Shown: piece after piece, positions 17,499-25,141 of the stretch
Position numbering within the stretch: position 1 is the first letter of the stretch
Layout of the letters: each line of letters begins with the position of its first letter
From: Chloroflexota bacterium
Lineage (GTDB): Bacteria; Chloroflexota; Dehalococcoidia; Lucifugimonadales; UBA3495
Assembly: GCA_026710825.1 (NCBI GenBank)
Contig: JAPOQH010000047.1
Span: 1 to 64,000, forward strand
Direction of reading: 5' to 3'
Length of the DNA: 64,000 nt
Translations under genes and position numbers: made by a program
The notes under the pieces: generated by a model
What the model was told of the DNA's origin: nothing
What the model saw: the letters and a program-made list of their open reading frames with translations, nothing else
The model's database searches: none

Positions 17499-18320
17499 CT
17501 AGATTGCTGCCGGCGCTCCGGCGGCGGGCCGCGTCGATGCGATGACCTCAGGGGCCACGCCTCCCTGGGTGAAGAACGCGATCTGCTCCTGGGTGAATTC
17601 ACCGCCGGAGCTTTCCAGTGTCAGGAGCAACGTATCAGTTCCGATGCTCAATTTGGACGGGGGCCTCTGCAAGACCGATTCGAGGTTCAAAGCCCCGCAC
17701 AGGTCTACTGCGGCCAGAATCGTGTCATACATCGCCGCCCGGGCAAAGTTGGTCTTGTCCAGGATCGCCATATTCAGGTTGGTGTGGGAGAGGTTGGTGT
17801 CCGCGAAGTTGGTTTCGAAGAGCCGGGTCCGGTAAAAGGTGGCGTTGGAAAGGTTGGCGCTTTTCAGGTCGGCCCAACTGAGATCAACTTCGGAAAAATC
17901 GGTGTAGTAGCAATAGGTTTCCCGGAGGATGGCCCAGCGCAGGTCGGCATTTCGCAAATTTACCTGGTTCAAGTCCGCCCGGAGCAGATTGGCTCCCTGC
18001 ATATTGGCCCGAGTGAGGTTGCTCTCGCCCAGTTGCGCTCCCTGAAGGCTGGCGCCACGGAGGTCGGCGTCCTGAAAGTTGGTCCCGACCAGATTGCAGA
18101 AGTGCAGGTCCGCGCCGCGCAGGTCCGCGCCCCGAAAATCCGTTCCGCTGAAATCCAGGTCTGACAGATTCGCCCAAGTTAAATTGAGGCCCTGGAGTTG
18201 GGAGATTGTGTACGATTCACCGGAATCATCGCGGGTGGTTCGCATCTCGTTCCAAGCGACCACATCCGAACACAGCAGATCCAGCCGACGCTGGCTCGTC
18301 ATTTTACGAAAAAAATCCAT
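17499..18320 (-). CDS. Pentapeptide-repeat protein
   Basis: The middle of the protein (about residues 40-210) consists of tandem A(D/N)Lxx pentapeptides such as ADLRGADLHFC, ANMQGANLLRADL and ANLSNATF, which fold into a right-handed quadrilateral beta-helix. At least 28 repeats can be counted. A short N-terminal helix (FFRKMTSQRRLDLL) precedes it. The C-terminal tail of about 60 residues (TLLLTLESSGGEFTQEQIAFF) is a separate small domain. Roles of such proteins range from DNA-mimic gyrase protection to scaffolding and cannot be fixed here. ATG 18320 has AGGAG 7 nt upstream. Confidence 0.9.
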   Translation of the reverse strand: MDFFRKMTSQRRLDLLCSDVVAWNEMRTTRDDSGESYTISQLQGLNLTWANLSDLDFSGTDFRGADLRGADLHFCNLVGTNFQDADLRGASLQGAQLGESNLTRANMQGANLLRADLNQVNLRNADLRWAILRETYCYYTDFSEVDLSWADLKSANLSNATFYRTRLFETNFADTNLSHTNLNMAILDKTNFARAAMYDTILAAVDLCGALNLESVLQRPPSKLSIGTDTLLLTLESSGGEFTQEQIAFFTQGGVAPEVIASTRPAAGAPAAI

Positions 18321-18542
18321 GACCGCACTCCTGAACCGGTGCTTGCACAATCATGGTTATTCTACACTGCCTCATCGAAACCGCGCCGTGGCCCCGTGGG
18401 ATGAATTCGCTGAAAACCGAGCGGGTCGAAGTCAGTAAACGAAGCAGGGGCGAAAATCTTCCGCCCCCGCTTGAATTGACTGGGATTTGAAATCCACGCC
18501 GCCAGCAAGTTGGCCTGGCCAACGTCTGACCGAATTAGGCTC

Positions 18543-18923
18543 CTAGTGGCCGCCGCAACCACATCCGCCGCCGCCACTGCCACAACCGCATCCACCACCA
18601 CCGCAGCCACATCCGCCACTGCCACATCCGCCGCCGCCAGCGTACATCGGGTTGTTGATCACGAACCCGACGCGTCCGCCGAACTCTTCCACGTAATCGA
18701 TGGTCGCCTCTTCCAGGAACGGAGCGCTGTCGGAATCGAGCAGGAACTCAACGCCTTCCATGCGCAGCACGGTGTCGTCAGGCTGGTGCTCCTTTTCCAT
18801 GGTGAGCATGTACTGCAGGCCTTGCCCGGCGGGCATTGCCACTACGCGGAGGGCAGATTCGATTTCGTTCTCGCCCTCCATAACTTCCCTAAGTTTCTCG
18901 ATGGCCAGAGGGGTGACATTCAT
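18543..18923 (-). CDS. A-type Fe-S carrier-like (HesB/IscA) protein with Gly/Cys-rich tail
   Basis: The first 95 residues match the HesB/IscA fold: MNVTPLAIEKLREVM, LRVVAMPAGQGLQYML, EGVEFLLDSDSAPFLEEATIDYVEE and VGFVINNP. Two things are odd. First, the Cys of the canonical GGCSG loop is Gln34 (PAGQG). Second, the usual single C-terminal CGC motif is replaced by a 30-residue tail made almost only of Gly, Ser and seven Cys (100, 105, 107, 112, 114, 121, 123), with three CGC motifs; these are the only cysteines. It may bind metal or a cluster through the tail alone. Start ATG 18923 has AGGAG 8 nt upstream. No isc or suf genes are nearby. Confidence 0.85.
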   Translation of the reverse strand: MNVTPLAIEKLREVMEGENEIESALRVVAMPAGQGLQYMLTMEKEHQPDDTVLRMEGVEFLLDSDSAPFLEEATIDYVEEFGGRVGFVINNPMYAGGGGCGSGGCGCGGGGCGCGSGGGGCGCGGH

Positions 18924-19032
18924 CGTAGTCGCTCCTGATGCGGTTGGACACCGGAACTGGTGCGTCCCGGCATTGGTACCCATAATAGCCACAGCCTACC
19001 ATGCAGCCGTCAAACCGTCAATTGAGAATGAC

Positions 19033-19061
19033 CGACCCGGGCCTTTTCGGGGCCCGGGTCG
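19033..19061 (-). terminator. GC-rich hairpin downstream of the THI5-like gene
   Basis: CGACCCGGGCC and GGCCCGGGTCG form a perfect 11-bp stem with a 7-nt loop. It lies 38 bp past the stop codon of the minus-strand THI5-like gene and before the Fe-S-like gene, so it probably separates two transcripts. Confidence 0.75.
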
Positions 19062-19098
19062 AAACGATAATCGGGATTCGTCGACTGCGCTGGATAGG

Positions 19099-20025
19099 TC
19101 AGTCGTCCGCAGCCGCAACTGCCGGCTCGGCCAGACGGTTGTCCACCAACTCGCCGCTGCAAGCCGCGCCGTCCAGCAGGCCCCAGCGGACCATCCAGTG
19201 GTAGGTGTCCTCGACAATCTCGTCGGTGTACGGCGTGTTGTACGAGTACCGGATGCGCGGGAGGTGGAAGTCTTCCGGAGTGATGCCGCCGTGCTGCGCC
19301 GCGACCGCGGCGAACCGCGGCTCGTCGATCAGATAGTGCAGGTATTTGCGTTTGTCGGCGTTGATCCGGTTGACGGCATTGACGATGGCGCGGTTGATGG
19401 CCGCGAACGTCTCCTCGTCCATGTTATCGCTGGCATTTTCGGCGCCGAGGTAATGACCCTCGCAGACTGGGCGGCAGCCCAGTTTTTCCGCCAGTGTGAT
19501 CCAGGGTTCCATGAGCGCGGCGGCTTCCACCTCGCCGTTCATCATGGCTTCAAAACGGAACTGGGGAGAGCCGTGATGGACCAGTTTTATCTTCTCCTCC
19601 GGCAGGTAACCCGACAGGAGACGCAGCGCCACATAATGGGAGCCGGCGTGGAACTGGACGGCCACCGGTTTGTTTCCCAGAGTGCCCGGATAGTAGTGAG
19701 GAGAATCGGGGCGAACCAGGATGGCCTGGCTGGCGACCGCGGAACGGAGGGCGATAATGCGGGCGCCCTGGTTGCTTTCATAGGCCCGACGGACCTGACC
19801 TTCTTCTCAAGCGCGGTAGATGGCGACCTGCGCCTCCTCGAAAGCCACGTGCCCCAGGATCGGGTTAACCTCATCGGGGTTTTCCGTTGGCGCGACTCGT
19901 CCGCTGTTTAGGGCCCTGACGAATTCCATGTCGATGCCCTCGGCCTCGAACAGTCCCTCGTCTTTCGCGACCAGCCAGGGCAGGCTGAAAACCACGCCGC
20001 TGATCTCGCTGACTACTTTTTTCAT
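19099..20025 (-). CDS. THI5/NMT1-like substrate-binding-type protein with in-frame TGA (candidate selenoprotein)
   Basis: The frame is open from ATG 20025 to 19099 except for one TGA at 19809-19807 (codon 73). Both halves are well conserved parts of one protein. The N part has LPWLVAKDEGLFEAEGID and GHVAFEEAQVAIYRA. After the TGA the text continues in frame with EEGQVRRAYESNQ, VASQAILVRPDSP, FHAGSHYVALRLL and ALMEPWITLAEKLGC. This is the periplasmic-binding fold of the THI5/NMT1/SsuA group. No signal peptide is present, so it may be cytoplasmic like THI5. A hairpin with a GUC loop starts 10 nt after the TGA (19796-19782). The TGA may encode selenocysteine, or it may be a nonsense change. Start: GGAG 9 nt upstream. 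The ligand is unknown. Confidence 0.7.
19782..19796 (-). promoter_or_regulatory. Possible SECIS-like hairpin after the TGA of the THI5-like gene
   Basis: On the minus strand AGGTCC pairs with GGGCCT (one T.G pair) around the loop GTC. The loop starts with G and lies 16 nt after the TGA. That meets the loose bacterial SECIS rules as I remember them, but a stem this short can occur by chance. Confidence 0.35.
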
Positions 20026-20210
20026 TGTTGCCGACTCCGTTGGATGAATTCGGATATTGCGGCGAGTGTAGCAAACGGCAAGCCCGCCGTCCATTGACCG
20101 TTCTGATGTTTCGGTCGGCGGCGGCGTAGAGCGCTACGCCAACGGCCAGCGGTAACGTCGCCGTTGCCCTCGAGGGCCGGCCGGTATCAAACGGAGGGGT
20201 CGCCTACTGC

Positions 20211-20639
20211 CTATCCCCTCGCGATTATTGCGTCGTTAATTGCCCGTTCCACTCGCCTGGCGAAATCTTCATCTCTGGTGCTGACGATGTTCATGTCGCC
20301 GGTGTTCGTTCCGACAAGCACATGGTAAAGCTGGTACCCGGGATGGATGAATACAAATGCAGCAACCAGACCAATAACCGCCACGACCGCTCCCACTATT
20401 AATCCTGCCATACCACCAATCACGAATCCCACCACTATTCCAATCAGCGCGCTGGCAGCCCATGCACAGTACATCAGGAATTGTATCCCTTGATTGGTCT
20501 CATCGCTGTACCGAAGTCGGCACGATGTTATGCTCGCCATTGCGTAGGTATCGCCATCTGACACCAATCGCGTCTGCGATATGACCAATCCGCCCTCAGC
20601 TAGCATCACGTTGTCCGGTCCTGCTCCTCGATTTTCCAT
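20211..20639 (-). CDS. Small membrane protein, DUF6232-like
   Basis: A 142-residue protein with a short N-terminal beta-rich part (GGLVISQTRLVSDGDTYAMASI), then a Gly-rich double membrane segment (FLMYCAWAASALIGIVVGFVIGG and LIVGAVVAVIGLVAAFVFI, shown in parts), then a short globular tail ending in VERAINDAIIARG. The pattern resembles DUF6232 proteins, whose function is unknown. The tail resembles the Asp/Arg helix of such proteins, which lies inside the cell. The gene stands alone. Confidence 0.7.
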   Translation of the reverse strand: MENRGAGPDNVMLAEGGLVISQTRLVSDGDTYAMASITSCRLRYSDETNQGIQFLMYCAWAASALIGIVVGFVIGGMAGLIVGAVVAVIGLVAAFVFIHPGYQLYHVLVGTNTGDMNIVSTRDEDFARRVERAINDAIIARG

Positions 20640-21082
20640 AGTGCTTACTCCTTAAATGCATACGTTATCAATACATGCCACCGTTTTCGATGATATTCAG
20701 CCGGTTTACGCCGGCGTTCGATGGCTGCGGTCATTTTAAGCACATTTTTGATCAAATTCAATTGATTTTTCTAATCGATAGGCGGGTCTCGAAATCAAAA
20801 ATTGATGGGGCAGTTCTCAATCCCCCGGTGCGCACCAAGAAAATGAGAGCCGACGTTCGCCTCCTGTGTGTCGGTCGGAACCCGTAATCGCCGGGCGTGG
20901 GCAGGCAACGGAGGGATGCAAATGCGCTGAGGGGTCCGACGGGCTCATCGTTCGACGGGCTCGGGATCAGCGGGGGAGCGGGGAATCTGGGTCAAGGCTG
21001 CCCAGCCCTGTGCATGGGTGTACCGCCGATAGGGGCAGGTTTGAAACCTGCCCCTAAATCCGCGGCGTGGCGTGGAGGGCGC
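20640..21082. other. 443-bp gap with one palindrome
   Basis: The stretch 20690-20800 is AT-richer than its surroundings. At 21030-21056 lies the palindrome TAGGGGCAGGTTT / AAACCTGCCCCTA (perfect 13-bp stem, 1-nt centre), a member of the dispersed family. No open frame with a plausible start and ribosome binding site was found. Confidence 0.7.
21030..21056. repeat. Dispersed palindrome (TAGGGGCAGGTTT type)
   Basis: Perfect 13-bp inverted repeat with a single G at the centre. It shares the core GGGGC(A/G)GGTTTGAAACC with the copies at 2279 and 29762. Confidence 0.9.
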
Positions 21083-21946
21083 TTATGCCATCGGCCAACG
21101 CGACCGGCGGCGCTGCCTGGCATACATCACCCGGCACGTACTCAGCTCAATCTGGCCGGCGATGGTCCTGGCATGCTGGTACGCCTCCATGAAGTTGGAG
21201 GTCAGGATGCCGGCCGGCAGCGCGAAGAGACCGATGCCCAGCAGTGCGATGAATCCGGCGATCACCCTCCCCGCCAGGGTTCCCGGCACCACCTCCAGCG
21301 AAGGCAGCGTGGTGAGGATCACCACCGAGGCCCAGAGCGACTCGCCGATGCTGCCGAACTGTTCGTGGTTGCCGCCGGGCAGGTTGGTTTCCGCGGCGTG
21401 CATCAGGTAACCGGCGGCCAGCCAGAACACGCCCAATGTGACCAGGACGCTGACCAACTGGGTCGACGAACGGAGCATCACGCGTCCCATCAGACGCATG
21501 GCGGGGAACCGCCGGCCGGTCATGATCAGGCGGGATATCAGGCGGAAGATCGGCAGGATTTCGACCTCCCCGATGATGATCATGACCACCAGGGTCGGCC
21601 AGATCGCTATGAAATCTATGATGGCCGCCGGGTTGGTGGTGGCGTACTTGAGCCTGGCGCGCCAACCGCCCTGCCGATAATCCCGGTGCCATACCATGCA
21701 CCACAACCGGATGAGGTATTCGGCGGCGAACACACTGATGAAGACGAACTCCAGCTTGGTGTTGCCGATGGCAAGGTTGACCGCGCTGATCAACACCAGG
21801 CCGAAGATGGTGAAGTCCACCACCCGGGCCGGCCCGCCGTTGTCCGCCTCCAGCACATGGAACACCGCGTGCTGGAGGCGGACGTACGCGTTTCGGTCGG
21901 GCAACCGGCATTGCAGCAGGTTGATGCTGACGGGAATCACCGCCAT
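21083..21946 (-). CDS. Voltage-gated ion-channel family protein with a non-canonical filter
   Basis: A six-TM channel-type protein of the ion-transport family. S1 (FTIFGLVLISAVNLAI), S2 and S3 regions are followed by an Arg-bearing S4-like segment (IFRLISRLIMTGRRFPAMRL, about 133-152). The pore helix and S6 are clearly potassium-channel-like: LWASVVILTT, then VVPGT and LLGIGLFALPAGIL. The filter itself is not: after Thr212-Thr213 the expected VGYGD is LPSLE (214-218). The alignment keeps length, so this is substitution and not a frameshift. Potassium selectivity is therefore doubtful. Start ATG 21946 lies just after the SDR stop; the binding site is weak. The length is 287 residues. Confidence 0.82.
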   Translation of the reverse strand: MAVIPVSINLLQCRLPDRNAYVRLQHAVFHVLEADNGGPARVVDFTIFGLVLISAVNLAIGNTKLEFVFISVFAAEYLIRLWCMVWHRDYRQGGWRARLKYATTNPAAIIDFIAIWPTLVVMIIIGEVEILPIFRLISRLIMTGRRFPAMRLMGRVMLRSSTQLVSVLVTLGVFWLAAGYLMHAAETNLPGGNHEQFGSIGESLWASVVILTTLPSLEVVPGTLAGRVIAGFIALLGIGLFALPAGILTSNFMEAYQHARTIAGQIELSTCRVMYARQRRRSRWPMA

Positions 21947-21986
21947 GGTTGGTTCGAGTTGGAACGGGTTGCTGAGCCGGCAAAGA

Positions 21987-22733
21987 CTACATGGCGGTGC
22001 GGCCACCGTCGATAACCAGTTCGCTGCCGGTCATGAATGACGCCTCGTCCGAAGCCAGGAACAGAACGCCGTAGGCGATGTCCTCGGCCTGTCCGAGCCG
22101 GCCGATGGGAGTGCGGTTAAGTCGATCCTCACGACCACCGGCGGCCAGCAGATCGGCGGTCATATCGGTCTCAATGGTGCCTGGGTGCACGCTGTTGCAG
22201 CGAATGCCGTCGACGGCGTGCTGGATAGCGGTGGACTTGGTGAACAGCCGCACCGCGCCCTTGGAGGCGGTGTATGCCGAGGAGATATGGTTGCCAACGA
22301 GGCCGGCGACGCTGGAGATGTTGACAATTGAGCCACCGCCGTTCCGCCGCAACTCGGGGATGGCGGCCTTGGTGCCCAGGAAAACGCCCTTGGCGTTGAC
22401 GCTCATGGTGACGTCCCAGTTCTCGTTGGTGGTGTTCTCAACCCGTTCGGGCATATATACGCCCGCGTTGTTCACCAGGATGTCCAGCTTGCCGAACCGC
22501 TGCACGGCGGCGGCAACGGCGTCTTTCCAGGCCTGCTCGTCCGTCACGTCCAGATGTACGTAGAGGCATTCGCCGCCCAGTTCGTTGATTTCGGCTTCCA
22601 CCTGCCGGCCCAGTTCGTCCCGGAGGTCGCCGATGACCACCTTGCAGCCCTCGCGAGCGAACATCCTGGCTTCCGTGGCGCCCATACCGCGAGCGCCGCC
22701 GCTGATCAGTGCCACCTTATTTTCCAGACGCAT
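21987..22733 (-). CDS. Short-chain dehydrogenase/reductase (classical SDR)
   Basis: An NAD(P)-dependent alcohol/ketone oxidoreductase of the FabG-like classical SDR type. Landmarks are the cofactor motif SGGARGMGATEARMFARE (TGxxxGxG form), DVTDEQAW, NNAGVY, catalytic Ser in IVNISSVAGL, Tyr/Lys in YTASKGAV, and the C-terminal FMTGSELVIDGG. The 248-residue length is typical. The same strand carries a close paralogue at 24083 and a third at 33374. Substrate unknown. Confidence 0.92.
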   Translation of the reverse strand: MRLENKVALISGGARGMGATEARMFAREGCKVVIGDLRDELGRQVEAEINELGGECLYVHLDVTDEQAWKDAVAAAVQRFGKLDILVNNAGVYMPERVENTTNENWDVTMSVNAKGVFLGTKAAIPELRRNGGGSIVNISSVAGLVGNHISSAYTASKGAVRLFTKSTAIQHAVDGIRCNSVHPGTIETDMTADLLAAGGREDRLNRTPIGRLGQAEDIAYGVLFLASDEASFMTGSELVIDGGRTAM

Positions 22734-22844
22734 TTGCTAAACACCTCACTGGCGGTTTTCAATCGAGATTCTGGAGGTTGCGCCCATAGCGGGTGATGCG
22801 CAACCAGTCTTTATGACAGATAAATGTGCCAAGTCGCCCGAATA

Positions 22845-23423
22845 TTATAAGCGACGTTTGGGCCGCACGCCCAAGATTGCGGCGCCGACGAGCAGACCCA
22901 ACGCCGCGAAATCCGCTCCGTGGCTACCGGGACCCGCGGGTGCACCACAGGCTCCACCTGAGACTTCCTCCCTCACCACAAAACCGGTTGAGGGTGGCAT
23001 ACCCGATCCCAAGGCGATCAGATCATCCTCTGCATCGTGAATCGACGCGGTGCGTTCGCAGATTCCGGTTCGCCCACCCCGAACAAACACCAGGTAATCG
23101 CGTCCTTCCTCGAACACGAAGCCACACGAAGCTTCGGTGCGCACGGTCTCAACTGCCACCTCGGCTGGCACCTCGCCTTTCCATACCTCATCCACGTCGA
23201 ATCGAACCATCACTGGATCGGCGCTGGTCCATCCAATCGGACTGCCGCCTACGGCCACATCGATAGCGGTGCCCTTGAACACCAACCCGGCCCGGTCAAA
23301 AGACTCCGTAAACGTATGGCTCACACACGAACATCCCGCCGGCGCCGCACCGAGATGCAACGGAAACGCAGCGGTGGTCATCAGGACCAGCAGGAACGTT
23401 GAACAGATCAGTATTTTTCGCAT
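22845..23423 (-). CDS. Secreted CxC protein with C-terminal anchor (TIMP/NTR-like), copy B
   Basis: The N terminus is a signal peptide (MRKILICSTFLLVLMTTAA) ending just before CSCVSHTFTESFDRAGLVF. An N-terminal CxC followed by 'advVFkGta' is typical of netrin/TIMP-like (NTR) domains, in which the free N-terminal Cys matters. The next part (VMVRFDVDEVWKGEVP, SCGFVFEEGRDYLVFV) is a beta-barrel-like region. After a linker comes GGACGAPAG, a hydrophobic segment and the basic end RPKRRL, which looks like a surface-sorting tail. It lies 6 bp after a paralogue of the same plan, so the two form an operon. A protease-inhibitor role is only a guess from the fold. Confidence 0.75.
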   Translation of the reverse strand: MRKILICSTFLLVLMTTAAFPLHLGAAPAGCSCVSHTFTESFDRAGLVFKGTAIDVAVGGSPIGWTSADPVMVRFDVDEVWKGEVPAEVAVETVRTEASCGFVFEEGRDYLVFVRGGRTGICERTASIHDAEDDLIALGSGMPPSTGFVVREEVSGGACGAPAGPGSHGADFAALGLLVGAAILGVRPKRRL

Positions 23424-23429
23424 CAAAAG

Positions 23430-24050
23430 CTATCTCTTCCTCCGACCCACCAAGAACCAGGCCATGCCGGCCAACAACGCCAGGTGGGCGAAATCCATCG
23501 GGCCGCGGGCAGCGTTTCCGGTACTGCCGCAACTGCCTCCATCGCGCTGATCTCTGGCGGCCGGCTCGAGGACGGGCGCAGGAGTTGGCGGGACCGGAGT
23601 CGCGGACTCGGGCGGTTCGCCTGAACCCAACGCGGCGAAATCTCGCGCAGCGAGCCACACGGGGCGAGTTCGCATACATGATCCGGTGTATCCATCGTAG
23701 GCGTACACAACATACCAGTGGCCAACTGAGAATTCATACCCGCAGGAAATTCCGGAACGCTCCGTTTCAACCGTCATGGTCTCACTCAGGGGGCCTTTCC
23801 ATACGCGTGAAACGCTGAATTCGACCAGTACCGGGTCAGACGTAGAGATTTTCTCCGGATGGCGTTGGACAATCGTCATCGCGGCGACTCTCCCGAAAAA
23901 CACCGCGTCGGCCTTCCTGAGCGCATTCTTTGGTGAGTCGGACCCAGCGCACGAGCAGGCATGGACCGGTTCAGTAAGGGCGAGCGACACCAGGGTGACC
24001 AGGATGACCGCACCCACGATAGATCCGAAGGCGGCAGGCGTTGATCTCAC
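23430..24050 (-). CDS. Secreted CxC protein with C-terminal anchor (TIMP/NTR-like), copy A
   Basis: Same architecture as its downstream neighbour: signal peptide (AVILVTLVSLALTEPVHA), mature N terminus at CSCAGSDSP, the 'aDAVFFGRVA' strand, VLVEFSVSRVWKGPL and SCGYEFSVGHWYVVYAY. A Pro-rich linker (TPVPPTPAPV) leads to GGSCGSTGN, a membrane segment (LALLAGMAWFLV) and the basic end GRRKR. The last 40 residues match the tail layout of the neighbour (GxCG, hydrophobic stretch, Arg/Lys cluster), which suggests a shared sorting or anchoring system. The start is a GTG; binding-site evidence is weak. Confidence 0.75.
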   Translation of the reverse strand: MRSTPAAFGSIVGAVILVTLVSLALTEPVHACSCAGSDSPKNALRKADAVFFGRVAAMTIVQRHPEKISTSDPVLVEFSVSRVWKGPLSETMTVETERSGISCGYEFSVGHWYVVYAYDGYTGSCMRTRPVWLAARDFAALGSGEPPESATPVPPTPAPVLEPAARDQRDGGSCGSTGNAARGPMDFAHLALLAGMAWFLVGRRKR

Positions 24051-24082
24051 CGTGGCGGCACTCCAGGAATGGGCACCGACGG

Positions 24083-24835
24083 CTATTGGGCAAACAGACC
24101 GCCGTCAATCACCAGCTCGCTACCGGTCATGAAGGATGATTCGTCGGACGCGAGGAACAGCACCCCGTAAGCCACGTCCTCGGCCTGGCCGACGCGTCCG
24201 ATGGGGGTGCGGTCCAGCGACGCCTGCCGCGCCGCGTCGTCGCGGAGCAACGTGGGGGTAGTCATGGGGGTCTCGATGATGCCCGGGTGCACGGAGTTGC
24301 AGCGGATGCCCTCGGCGGCGTATTGGATTGCGGTGGACTTGGTGAACAGGCGGACGGCTCCCTTGGTCGCGCCGTAGGCGGGGGCGCGCCAACTGCCGAT
24401 GAGTCCGGCGACGCTGGAAATATTGATGATGGAGCCGCCGCCAGCCTTCCGCATTTCAGGGATGGCGGCCTTGGTGCCGAGGAACACGCCCTTGGCGTTG
24501 ATGTCAAAGATGTTGTCCCACAACTCTTCGGTGGTGTCCTCGATACCGACCTGCCGGTAGATGCCGGCGTTGTTGACCAGGATATCCAGCTTGCCGAACC
24601 GCTCGACTGCGGTGTTGACGGCAGCGCTCCATTCGTCCTCGCTGGTCACGTCCAGCCGGACGAAAACGCACTCGCCACCGGTTTCGTTGATTTCGGCCTC
24701 AAGCTGGCGGCCCTCGTCCTCCAGAACGTCGGCGATGACGACCTTGCAGCCCTCACTGGCGAAGATGCGGGCTTCGGCGGCGCCCTGTCCGCGCGAACCG
24801 CCGCTGATCAGGGCAACCTTGTTTTCCAGACGCAT
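24083..24835 (-). CDS. Short-chain dehydrogenase/reductase (classical SDR)
   Basis: A FabG-like SDR of 250 residues, closely related to the one at 21987: SGGSRGQGAAEARIFASE cofactor motif, DVTSEDEW, NNAGIY, IINISSVAGL with the catalytic Ser, YGATKGAVRLF with Tyr/Lys, and FMTGSELVIDGG at the end. The two SDR genes bracket the CxC protein pair on the same strand, which suggests a local duplication with insertion. Substrate unknown. Confidence 0.92.
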   Translation of the reverse strand: MRLENKVALISGGSRGQGAAEARIFASEGCKVVIADVLEDEGRQLEAEINETGGECVFVRLDVTSEDEWSAAVNTAVERFGKLDILVNNAGIYRQVGIEDTTEELWDNIFDINAKGVFLGTKAAIPEMRKAGGGSIINISSVAGLIGSWRAPAYGATKGAVRLFTKSTAIQYAAEGIRCNSVHPGIIETPMTTPTLLRDDAARQASLDRTPIGRVGQAEDVAYGVLFLASDESSFMTGSELVIDGGLFAQ

Positions 24836-25141
24836 AACTCATACCTCGCATTCGGCGCAACATCCCCGGAGGACGTTGGCGCGGGAAATCTGAACCAATC
24901 GGTGGGCACGATTGTAGCCCAGCGCTTTGGGCAGTCAAGCGCGCTGCTGCCGCGTTACTGCGGAATCGGGCCACGCTCCGCGCGCTGCGGTGGGCAGAAA
25001 CCGCAACTGGGCTATACTAATGTGCCCACAGTATTGCCAAGGGGTGGTTTCCGGGCCCACCTGGCCCACCGTCCTTGATGACGGGAAAACCGTTCCGGGG
25101 AAAACATCGAAACTCAGACGGCGCGAGTCCAGCAGCGAGAG
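24836..25141. other. Divergent gap with a TATACT motif upstream of the MFS gene
   Basis: The sequence TGGGCTATACT at 25008-25018 recurs at 26603-26613, upstream of the duplicate MFS gene, and both are followed by a CAGTATT about 10 bp later. TATACT would serve as a -10 element, but no good -35 is seen at the right distance. Nothing else is evident. Confidence 0.45.
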
